Origin: Propionibacteriaceae bacterium
GTDB taxonomy: Bacteria > Actinomycetota > Actinomycetes > Propionibacteriales > Propionibacteriaceae
NCBI GenBank assembly: GCA_031254155.1
Contig: JAIRVA010000178.1
Coordinates: 1 to 6,514 of the forward strand
Direction of reading: 5' to 3'
Length of the DNA stretch: 6,514 bases
In this document: positions 1 to 4,335 of the stretch, piece after piece
How the letters are laid out: each line of letters starts with the position of its first letter
How positions within the stretch are numbered: position 1 is the first letter of the stretch
Notes under the pieces: generated by a model
Told to the model about the DNA's origin: nothing
The model's database searches: none
Seen by the model: the letters and a program-made list of their open reading frames with translations, nothing else
Position numbers and translations under genes: made by a program

Positions 1-364
1 GCCAGCCGCCGTCGAGGACACGCACATCAAGGCCCGCCCACCGTAGCACCCACCACGCCCGGGCGGCCGCAGCCGTCCGGGGGATGTCGTACACGACGAT
101 GGGCCGCTCCGGCCGTACACCCAGCGCGCCCAAGCCCTCGGCCAACGATAATGCAGTGGGCAAAGGGTGACGCCCCAACGTCGGGTCGTGGTGAGATCCC
201 GTCAGAACGGCTTCAAGATCGAGAAACCGGGCTCCGGGGATGTGACCAGCTTGATACGCCGCGTACCCCGTTCCCGGGGGATCACCCAGCGCCCAACGCA
301 CATCCAAGAACTGTCCGGCGTCAGACACCGCCGACGGCTGGACAACGACATCATCACGACTCAT
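1..364 (-). CDS. Rhodanese-type sulfurtransferase, N-terminal domain (partial at window edge)
   Basis: The reading frame is open from an ATG at 364 to the left edge, giving 121 residues of the N-terminus. It shows the signature of the first domain of two-domain thiosulfate/3-mercaptopyruvate sulfurtransferases: FLDVRW at 19-24, GHIPGARFLDL at 40-50, RHPLP near 65-69, and ARAWWVLRWAG followed by VRVLDGGW at 101-121. These enzymes move a sulfane sulfur from thiosulfate or mercaptopyruvate to a thiophilic acceptor in the cytoplasm. The catalytic Cys lies in the second domain, which is outside the window, so activity and substrate cannot be judged. The start is fixed by in-frame stops (TAA TGA) just upstream. 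No clear Shine-Dalgarno precedes it, and a CATAAT box ends five bases before the ATG, so the mRNA may be leaderless. It lies 43 bases downstream of the RRM gene on the same strand. Confidence 0.88.
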   Translation of the reverse strand, partial: MSRDDVVVQPSAVSDAGQFLDVRWALGDPPGTGYAAYQAGHIPGARFLDLEAVLTGSHHDPTLGRHPLPTALSLAEGLGALGVRPERPIVVYDIPRTAAAARAWWVLRWAGLDVRVLDGGW

Positions 365-369
365 GCTTC

Positions 370-375
370 ATTATG
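370..375 (-). promoter_or_regulatory. Possible -10 box for a leaderless sulfurtransferase transcript
   Basis: On the minus strand CATAAT (5 of 6 matches to TATAAT) ends five bases before the A of the sulfurtransferase ATG at 364. Transcription would therefore start at or very near the start codon. Leaderless mRNAs are common in actinobacteria, and no Shine-Dalgarno is visible. No convincing -35 box was found, so this is inference from spacing. Confidence 0.3.
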
Positions 376-407
376 TCATGAGCCGCGACGACGCCGCGAA
401 CGTGTCC

Positions 408-746
408 TCAGTAACGCCGACCGGACGAGGGGCGGGACGAGCCGCCGAAGTCGCGCCCGCCGCCGCCGAAGCTGCGACGACCGCCACCATCGCGCGACGC
501 TTCGCGCGGACGGGCTTCGTTCACCGTGATCGCACGACCGTCGAGCTCGGCGCCTTCACCTTCCTGGATGGCGCGAGCCGCCTCTTCGTCGTTGTCGTAC
601 TCGACGAACCCGAAGCCCCGGCTGCGCCCGCTGTCACGGTCGCGGACAACTGTAGCAGTCGCAACCGTCCCGAACTGGGCAAAGAACTCATGCAAACCTT
701 CGTCATCGGTTGACCACGAGAGACTGCCAACAAACAATTTTTTCAC
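408..746 (-). CDS. Single-RRM RNA-binding protein with Gly/Arg-rich tail
   Basis: This 112-residue protein has one RNA recognition motif. RNP2 is LFVGSL at 4-9 and RNP1 is RGFGFVEY at 43-50, with the aromatic residues that stack on RNA bases present. The domain ends near residue 80 (ITVNEARPRE). A tail of about 30 residues rich in Gly, Arg and Ser (GGGGRDFGG and similar) follows, as in the small bacterial Rbp proteins best known from cyanobacteria. It probably binds single-stranded RNA in the cytoplasm, but the targets are unknown. I chose the GTG at 746 because GGAG stands about eight bases upstream and the protein then begins exactly at the RRM fold (MKKLFVGS). The frame stays open far upstream (to 1184), but that extension has no RBS and no coding-like codon use. 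The sulfurtransferase gene follows 43 bases downstream. Confidence 0.9.
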   Translation of the reverse strand: MKKLFVGSLSWSTDDEGLHEFFAQFGTVATATVVRDRDSGRSRGFGFVEYDNDEEAARAIQEGEGAELDGRAITVNEARPREASRDGGGRRSFGGGGRDFGGSSRPSSGRRY

Positions 747-947
747 GCTATATCTCCTAACTCCATCAAAGAGCCGACTATCTCCGATGAAGTACCTAGT
801 AAACCAACGAACATCATGAGCGAAAACCACCTCTTCTCCATGAATCCAACCAGACTCTCGCCCGAAAGGCAAGTGCAAGCCCGGTGTTTCCTCACCGAAA
901 ACGGGGGTGGCAGCCTCGCCCTGGGCCTGGTAACCGGTGGCCATAGC

Positions 948-962
948 CGCTCTGACTGAGCG
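948..962. promoter_or_regulatory. Inverted repeat upstream of antitoxin gene, possible operator
   Basis: CGCTC-TGACT-GAGCG has perfect five-base arms around a five-base centre. It lies about 28-42 bases before the antitoxin's -10 box, near the -35 region. Ribbon-helix-helix antitoxins usually repress their own operon by binding such repeats. That this one does so is inference. Confidence 0.3.
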
Positions 963-986
963 AAAATCCACCATTTGCTGCGCGTA

Positions 987-995
987 TGTTATAGT
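987..995 (+). promoter_or_regulatory. Extended -10 promoter of the toxin-antitoxin operon
   Basis: TGTTATAGT fits the extended -10 form TGn-TATAGT, with 4 of 6 matches in the hexamer. It lies 23 bases before the antitoxin ATG and just ahead of a strong ribosome binding site (AGGAG at 1007-1011). No good -35 hexamer lies 16-18 bases upstream, as is usual for extended -10 promoters. Confidence 0.5.
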
Positions 996-1017
996 TTTGT
1001 GAAAGTAGGAGACTGTG

Positions 1018-1299
1018 ATGGCGACACAAACCGTGCAGAAGGCGTATCGGGTTGATGCAGGCCTGTACGAAGAGGTGGAGGATGCTTTGTTCAAAATGGG
1101 CATCAGTGTCCCCCAGGCAATCACGATGCTCTTCCGTCGGGTAGTCATGGAACAACGCCTCCCGTTCACGCCGGCTGTGGTCAAGTCCGCGCGTCAGGTC
1201 GAAACCGAGCAGCGCATCGGTGAACTGACCGGGCAATTGCCCACAAAGGTACTCAACCTCACCGATCCCGCCGACGTGGACACTTTCTATGCCCCATAG
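1018..1299 (+). CDS. RelB/DinJ-type antitoxin
   Basis: This 93-residue protein is the likely antitoxin of a type II module. The N-terminal half reads as a ribbon-helix-helix DNA-binding domain: a strand at about 8-13 (KAYRVD), helix 1 at about 15-28 (LYEEVEDALFKMG), and helix 2 from ISVPQAITMLFRRVV at 29-43. A hydrophobic LPF follows at 48-50, the pattern of the RelB/DinJ family. The C-terminal half would wrap the toxin. I chose the ATG at 1018 over the in-frame GTG at 1015 because AGGAG at 1007-1011 then sits six bases away. Its 3' end overlaps the toxin gene by 11 bases, so the two are probably co-translated. The family represses its own promoter and is proteolytically unstable, and both are expected here by homology only. 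Confidence 0.85.
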   Translation: MATQTVQKAYRVDAGLYEEVEDALFKMGISVPQAITMLFRRVVMEQRLPFTPAVVKSARQVETEQRIGELTGQLPTKVLNLTDPADVDTFYAP

Positions 1300-1675
1300 A
1301 GTTGAGAACTACTCGGTCGCCCTGGCCTGGGTGCAGGCTCGTGACACCTCAGCGGGGAAGAAACGACGCCCCGTCTACATACTCGACATGACCAGAACAT
1401 CGGTGGCATTCCTGGCGATCACCAGCCAGTACAACAACAAGTCGGCGTTCATCCAACAGTTCTACTGTCCGATCATCGACTGGGCCGAAGCCAACCTGGA
1501 CAAGTCATCGTGGATCAACACCTACGAGGTGTACAGGGTGTCGTCACGTGAGATCGCCGTCGATCTGATTGGGTACCTCAGTGAACACGACACCGACCGG
1601 CTGTTCCGCCTACTGTGTGAACACGCCGCCCTACTGAACAACAATCCAAACGATCCCAGTAGCTACCAACCATAA
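1289..1675 (+). CDS. PemK/MazF-like toxin
   Basis: This 128-residue protein is encoded right after, and overlapping, the antitoxin. It fits a PemK/MazF-type barrel: KKRRPVYILD at 24-33 contains the conserved Arg-Pro-Val strand, FLAITS at 41-46 matches the second core strand with its Thr/Ser, and DKSSWINTYEVYRVS at 71-85 matches the segment before the last helix, where LIGYLSEHDTDRLFRLL follows. Family members are ribosome-independent endoribonucleases that cleave mRNA at short motifs. The usual N-terminal 'GDIVW' strand is replaced by NYSVALAWVQ, so this is a divergent branch. Sequence specificity cannot be told. Codon use is less GC-rich than in the surrounding genes, which suggests horizontal acquisition. 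A family-naming error is possible, but the toxin role is well supported by context. Confidence 0.72.
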   Translation: MPHRVENYSVALAWVQARDTSAGKKRRPVYILDMTRTSVAFLAITSQYNNKSAFIQQFYCPIIDWAEANLDKSSWINTYEVYRVSSREIAVDLIGYLSEHDTDRLFRLLCEHAALLNNNPNDPSSYQP

Positions 1676-1742
1676 AAGAAGACGCCCGCTGTCCCGTCGC
1701 CAAGAACTTTATCATTGCTTGCCTTAAAAAGACATGTTGTTG
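1676..1742. other. Convergent spacer between toxin gene and tRNA-Ala
   Basis: This short AT-richer spacer lies between two convergent transcripts. On the minus strand a CTTTTT run (1729-1734) lies just past the tRNA-Ala 3' end and could help end tRNA transcription, but no stable hairpin precedes it. I see no clear terminator for the toxin transcript and no second copy of the tRNA 3' end. Confidence 0.4.
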
Positions 1743-1815
1743 TGGAGCTAACGGGACTCGAACCCGTGACCTGTTCGTTGCGAACGAACCGCGCTACCAT
1801 CTGCGCTATAGCCCC
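1743..1815 (-). tRNA. tRNA-Ala (anticodon CGC)
   Basis: The minus strand folds into a complete 73-base cloverleaf: acceptor GGGGCTA/TAGCTCC, D stem GCGC/GCGC, anticodon stem GTTCG/CGAAC, T stem ACGGG/CCCGT with loop TTCGAGT, and discriminator A73. The anticodon loop TTCGCAA gives CGC (1780-1782), reading GCG alanine codons. The acceptor has the G3-U70 wobble pair that is the identity signal for alanyl-tRNA synthetase. The CCA end is not encoded. Confidence 0.97.
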
Positions 1816-1828
1816 AAGACCGGGAACT

Positions 1829-1837
1829 AGAATACCA
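1829..1837 (-). promoter_or_regulatory. Extended -10 promoter for tRNA-Ala
   Basis: On the minus strand TGG-TATTCT (TGn plus 4 of 6 hexamer matches) ends 13 bases before the mature tRNA-Ala 5' end, which would leave a short leader. No clear -35 box is present. The tRNA could also be co-transcribed with tRNA-Thr, since only 42 bases separate them. Confidence 0.35.
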
Positions 1838-1857
1838 CAGTTTTGGCCGGACCTTCG

Positions 1858-1929
1858 AGCCTCCGATGGGTCTCGAACCCATGACCTTCCGCTTACAAGG
1901 CGGATGCTCTACCGCTGAGCTACAGAGGC
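1858..1929 (-). tRNA. tRNA-Thr (anticodon TGT)
   Basis: The minus strand folds into a complete 72-base cloverleaf: acceptor GCCTCTG/CGGAGGC with one U-G pair, D stem GCTC/GAGC, anticodon stem TCCGC/GCGGA, and T stem ATGGG/CCCAT with loop TTCGAGA. The anticodon loop CTTGTAA gives TGT (1895-1897), reading ACA threonine codons. The discriminator base is T73 rather than the A73 of E. coli tRNA-Thr. CCA is not encoded. Confidence 0.96.
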
Positions 1930-1942
1930 GTGCCGACGCCAT

Positions 1943-1951
1943 AGTCTAGCA
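1943..1951 (-). promoter_or_regulatory. Extended -10 promoter for tRNA-Thr
   Basis: On the minus strand TGC-TAGACT (TGn plus 4 of 6 hexamer matches) ends 13 bases before the tRNA-Thr 5' end, the same distance as for the tRNA-Ala box. A weak -35-like TAGACG lies 19 bases further upstream and overlaps the stop codon of the 201-residue protein gene. Confidence 0.4.
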
Positions 1952-1955
1952 GTTG

Positions 1956-1968
1956 GGCGTACGACGCC
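1956..1968 (-). terminator. Small hairpin just after the exported-protein gene
   Basis: GGCGT-CGT-ACGCC forms a five-pair, three-base-loop hairpin two bases after the TAG stop at 1971-1973. No U-tract follows. It may be a weak terminator for the secretion locus, but it also lies in the tRNA-Thr promoter spacer. Confidence 0.25.
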
Positions 1969-1970
1969 GT

Positions 1971-2576
1971 CTATACCACCCGGCCACCGGTGGGGGCCAT
2001 GACCGGGCTTGCCCCGCTCATCAGAATCTGGATGTCGAACTGGAGAAGCGAGGACGAGACGCCCAGGTTGCGCCCGTCCGTCGACCCGGCCGGGAAGTAG
2101 TAGCCCGCGGTGATGAGGAACGCCGCGCCCCGCTCCACGCGGAAACTCGTGACGTACGACACCGTGTCGTCCGCCCCGGCCAGCCGGGCGTCGTGCCACA
2201 CCACGTCGCCGGTGGCGCCGTTGATGTTCCAGAACAGGTGGATAAGGTCTTCGAGATCGGTGTTGACCGTGTCGTCATGATTCGACGTTGTCACGTTCGC
2301 AATCTCGACGGTGACCCACGCCGGCGACGGGCCGCCGTTCGCCACGGTCGCCGTCCGCTGGACCCGGTCACCGGGGACGCTGACGGACGTGGCGACGATC
2401 GTACCCCCCGCCAGTGTCGCTTCACTGCCGTTCCAGGTGAGCGTCGTCGTCGGGCCGTCCCACTGGATCGGGATGAGGTCCGATCCCGGGTCCGCGTCCG
2501 CCGCGGCGGGCAGCCCGACGACCGTGCCCGCCATCAGGATGGTGGCCACGGTGACTCGTAGCAAGCGCTGTCGCAC
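1971..2576 (-). CDS. Exported beta-rich protein of unknown function, coupled to sipW
   Basis: This 201-residue protein has a classical Sec signal peptide: basic start MRQRLLR, hydrophobic core at about 8-23, and a likely cut after ADA at 28. The mature part is rich in Thr, Val and Gly with strand-like alternation. VSVPGDRVQRTATVANGG at 65-82 resembles the 'PGD ... R ... V-N-G' strands of secreted beta-sandwich domains. There is no ALWS motif, no membrane anchor and no sorting signal, so it should be released or bound by partners. The GTG at 2576 is chosen because AGAGG, overlapping the TAG stop of the peptidase gene, lies five bases upstream and the signal peptide then starts correctly. The frame extends upstream to 2822, but only as antisense-like overlap within the peptidase gene. 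I do not recognise the family. Its position suggests an accessory role in the surface structure made by this locus. Confidence 0.82.
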   Translation of the reverse strand: MRQRLLRVTVATILMAGTVVGLPAAADADPGSDLIPIQWDGPTTTLTWNGSEATLAGGTIVATSVSVPGDRVQRTATVANGGPSPAWVTVEIANVTTSNHDDTVNTDLEDLIHLFWNINGATGDVVWHDARLAGADDTVSYVTSFRVERGAAFLITAGYYFPAGSTDGRNLGVSSSLLQFDIQILMSGASPVMAPTGGRVV

Positions 2577-2584
2577 GTCAACCT

Positions 2585-3181
2585 CTACTCGCTGTAGGCC
2601 CGCTTGGGAACGGGCGCGGTGTCGTCGGTGGTGGGCGGTGGATCGTCCGCCGGTTTCCGGAAACTCGTCGCGAACGTGATCCCTGCGTAGCCCAGCAGGA
2701 TCACGGCGATGCCGGGGACGATCCAGACGGTGTACGGCCCGAGCCACTGTCGGACGTACCCGATCTTCGGGATCACGTAGAGCAACTGTCCGCGGACCTG
2801 GTAGTCGTTGACCGGGTTCCACGAGTCGGGGGTGTTGTTGTTGTCCCCCTTGGTCGTGAACGACGTACCCGCGCTGCCCACGGATTTGGCGATGATCCGG
2901 TGCGTGACCAGCATCGGATCATCGGCGTACGGCAGGAAGGTGATGACATCGCCGATCTGGAGATCCCGCGCCCGGGCGGTGTCGATGCCCTTTGTCACAA
3001 CCACGTCTCCCGGCATTATGCCGGGTTCCATCGACCCGGTCAGGACGGTCAGGCTCATCCCGCCCGTGATTTTCGGCACGACCACCAACGCCACGGCCAG
3101 GGCGAGCAGGAGCAGCGTCACACACGTGACGAGCCCCGAGCCGATGGCCGAACCCCAGCCACCCTTCGCCGATCTGGTCAT
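2585..3181 (-). CDS. sipW: SipW-type (ER-type) signal peptidase I
   Basis: This 198-residue membrane protease removes signal peptides from exported proteins outside the membrane. The nucleophile motif TGSMEPGIMPGD has Ser50. VTHRI carries His94 where bacterial LepB enzymes have Lys, which marks the archaeal/ER-like branch that includes B. subtilis SipW. KGDNNNTPD at 111-119 supplies the conserved Asp113. One transmembrane segment lies at about 15-36 and a second at about 150-172, followed by a short Pro/Asp-rich tail. The ATG at 3181 follows AGAGGG with a four-base gap. In B. subtilis SipW matures TasA and TapA. Here three proteins with the matching alternate-type signal peptide are encoded just upstream on the same strand, which makes them the likely substrates. 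A 220-base gap with a stem-loop separates it from the nearest substrate gene, so its expression may be set separately. Confidence 0.93.
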   Translation of the reverse strand: MTRSAKGGWGSAIGSGLVTCVTLLLLALAVALVVVPKITGGMSLTVLTGSMEPGIMPGDVVVTKGIDTARARDLQIGDVITFLPYADDPMLVTHRIIAKSVGSAGTSFTTKGDNNNTPDSWNPVNDYQVRGQLLYVIPKIGYVRQWLGPYTVWIVPGIAVILLGYAGITFATSFRKPADDPPPTTDDTAPVPKRAYSE

Positions 3182-3401
3182 GTTTCCCTCTACTTGCTTT
3201 GCCGTCTATGACCTATGGAGGGCACAGTCCGGCTGGACTACCCCAAGCACCCCTGAGCGCACCCGCCAACCTCAGTCCTCGCCGACGCCACGTTCCCTCT
3301 GCGTCCGGGCTTGTCCCGAAGTACGGCGGGCGGTACGGGGAGTGACCCTGGGCCACTCCCCGCCCCATGAACAAGGAAGCTTCTTTGATCGTTCAGTCAG
3401 C
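3182..3401. other. Intergenic region between third substrate gene and sipW
   Basis: This 220-base gap contains a strong stem-loop (3336-3362) close to the substrate gene's stop and a smaller inverted repeat AGTCC-GGCT-GGACT at 3226-3239 closer to sipW. A GC-rich stretch without a gene lies between them. No confident -35/-10 pair for sipW was found; AT-richer CATAG repeats at about 3205-3216 (minus strand) are the only candidates. Confidence 0.6.
3336..3362 (-). terminator. Strong 12-bp stem-loop after the TasA-like gene
   Basis: Read on the minus strand, CGGGGAGTGGCC - CAG - GGTCACTCCCCG pairs over all 12 positions with one G-U wobble. On the plus strand that position is an A-C mismatch, so the structure suits a minus-strand RNA. 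It lies about 40 bases after the stop codon of the upstream gene. No U-tract follows, so it may be an intrinsic terminator of the U-less actinobacterial kind, a partial attenuator before sipW, or an mRNA 3'-end stabiliser. Confidence 0.6.
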
Positions 3402-4244
3402 CTACCCGTTGCAGCCGTTGGCGAAGAGGGTATCCCCGTCAGGATTGCACCGAACCTGCGTCAGAGTGGCCTTCACCTTGTCCGACAGTGTCAGAACGGC
3501 GTTGACGTCTTTTTGGCCCTGACCTTCGGACTGAGAGTCGAACGTCACATACAGTACGTACGTGATGACACCGGAGTTGTTAGCTGTCTGGGCAAGGTCA
3601 ATGACCGGGATAGTTGGAGGGTCGCCCGCAACCGCAGCCGCGGCATCATCCAGACCATCCTTCTGGCCGTTGCTGTTGGCCTGGAGGTAGGCCACATCAG
3701 GAGCGGCAGCCCCCAGGGCCTGCCGATCGGTCAACTTCGCCCCCTTTTCATTGAAGAGTTGGTACTCAAAGACCAAGCCAGACGGCGTGCCAGCAGTGAA
3801 ACCAGAGTTCACCACGAGATCATCCGTACCGGGGAGCGACAACGCTGCGACCAGGTTGTCACCCGCAAGCGTAATCAGATACGGGAATGTCAGAGCGACG
3901 GTGTCGCCAGGCGACATCCGCCAGGTGGCCGGGGTGATGGCGTGGCCCTTGATGACCGTGTTATCGAGAGCCACCTTTGTCATTGGGGTGGTCCCATCCG
4001 ACGCCGCGATGCCCGACGTAGAAATGGTGGCGAGTTGATCGCCATACTCGCCAGCGCGATCAGACGTCACGTCCCAGGCGTTGGACAGCTCAGCCTTGAT
4101 GTCGAGGTTACCCGCCGTGATGCTACCCCCCGCGATGCTGTCCGACGCACTCCACAGCGCGTAGGTCGATCCTCCTAGCAGCAGTGCCGCGCCGGCGACG
4201 CCGGCGATGACGGCATTGCGCCTCTTGGTTGACTTGTCAGTCAT
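3402..4244 (-). CDS. TasA-like secreted protein with alternate-type signal peptide
   Basis: This 280-residue exported protein starts with a basic tip (KSTKRR), a hydrophobic core at 11-26, then TYALWSASDSIAGGSITAGNL at 27-47. The last segment is the ALWS plus 'GG-T-TAGNL' signature of actinobacterial alternate-type (SipW-cognate) signal peptides. The mature part looks like an all-beta sandwich. It has PGD at 112-114, GDNLVAALSL at 128-137, and a C-terminal pair Cys266/Cys278 after QVR that could form a disulfide. The first substrate gene (5291-5962) shares PGD/GDNL-like and QVRC...C features, so the two are homologous. The ATG at 4244 has AAGGAG six bases upstream. The gene appears less GC-rich than the two upstream substrate genes. 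It is the best candidate for the main fibre or matrix subunit matured by the SipW-type peptidase. Polymerisation is inferred from TasA/camelysin, not seen. Confidence 0.85.
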   Translation of the reverse strand: MTDKSTKRRNAVIAGVAGAALLLGGSTYALWSASDSIAGGSITAGNLDIKAELSNAWDVTSDRAGEYGDQLATISTSGIAASDGTTPMTKVALDNTVIKGHAITPATWRMSPGDTVALTFPYLITLAGDNLVAALSLPGTDDLVVNSGFTAGTPSGLVFEYQLFNEKGAKLTDRQALGAAAPDVAYLQANSNGQKDGLDDAAAAVAGDPPTIPVIDLAQTANNSGVITYVLYVTFDSQSEGQGQKDVNAVLTLSDKVKATLTQVRCNPDGDTLFANGCNG

Positions 4245-4335
4245 TCATATCTCCTTGATTCATGGGCATTGCCCGGTTAGTGAAGTGATTCTGCCCGGTG
4301 GGCAGAACGACAATTGTGGTGATCCCAGCGGTCAT
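4237..4335 (-). CDS. Possible 32-codon bridging ORF (low confidence)
   Basis: An ATG at 4335 overlaps the TGA of the 320-residue protein gene (ATGA). Its frame runs 32 codons and stops at 4237, eight bases inside the next gene. Ribosomes leaving the upstream gene could thus be carried to the next start. The peptide (MTAGITTIVVLPTGQNHF...) has no recognisable domain. It spans both inverted repeats of this junction. It may be a leader or coupling peptide, or chance. Confidence 0.25.
   Translation of the reverse strand: MTAGITTIVVLPTGQNHFTNRAMPMNQGDMND
4264..4274. repeat. Inverted repeat GGGCA-T-TGCCC
   Basis: A perfect five-base-arm palindrome with a one-base centre lies 19 bases before the TasA-like gene's start. 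It shares the half-site GGGCA/TGCCC with the larger palindrome at 4289-4307. Paired half-sites suggest a possible operator; the function is unproven. Confidence 0.4.
4289..4307 (-). promoter_or_regulatory. Inverted repeat / hairpin upstream of the TasA-like gene
   Basis: TTCTGCCC - GGT - GGGCAGAA has perfect eight-base arms and a three-base loop. It lies 25 bases past the preceding gene's stop and 45 bases before the TasA-like start. No U-tract follows on the minus strand. It could be a weak terminator, an mRNA processing/stability element, or a protein binding site. No sound promoter was found in the 87-base gap, so the TasA-like gene may be co-transcribed from upstream. Confidence 0.45.

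Larger units (their letters stand above)
747..1017. other. Divergent intergenic region between the RRM gene and the toxin-antitoxin module
   Basis: About 270 bases separate the two divergent genes. The half nearest the RRM gene is less GC-rich than its surroundings and would form a long 5' leader if that gene is transcribed from far upstream. I found no convincing minus-strand promoter in it. The half nearest the antitoxin gene holds an inverted repeat (948-962) and an extended -10 promoter (987-995). No gene is supported here. Confidence 0.6.

Noticed and set aside
747..1184. N-terminal extension of the RRM protein in the same open frame
   Set aside because: The GTG at 746 has a good ribosome binding site and starts exactly at the RRM fold. 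The upstream codons lack GC-biased third positions, the possible ATG at 974 has no ribosome binding site, and the far part runs antisense to the antitoxin.
1676..1815. Integration site with a duplicated tRNA-Ala 3' end flanking the toxin-antitoxin module
   Set aside because: No second copy of the tRNA 3' end and no integrase gene are seen in the window, so island integration cannot be claimed.
1715..1942. Small open frames across the tRNA genes on both strands (e.g. ELTGLEPVTCSLRTN...)
   Set aside because: These are translations of tRNA sequence, a common false annotation.
2577..2822. Upstream extension of the 201-residue exported protein inside sipW
   Set aside because: The extension is Arg-rich shadow sequence within the peptidase gene and would bury the signal peptide. 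The GTG at 2576 has a well-placed ribosome binding site.
3371..3386. Near-palindrome around AAGGAAGCTTCTTT after the TasA-like gene
   Set aside because: Its arms meet with no loop, so it cannot form a good RNA hairpin, and the arms are imperfect. There is no evidence of a binding site.
2808..4178. A 456-codon open frame on the plus strand
   Set aside because: It lies antisense to the signal peptidase and the TasA-like gene, both with clear families, signal peptides and ribosome binding sites. Its translation has no recognisable domain and is typical of GC-rich shadow frames.
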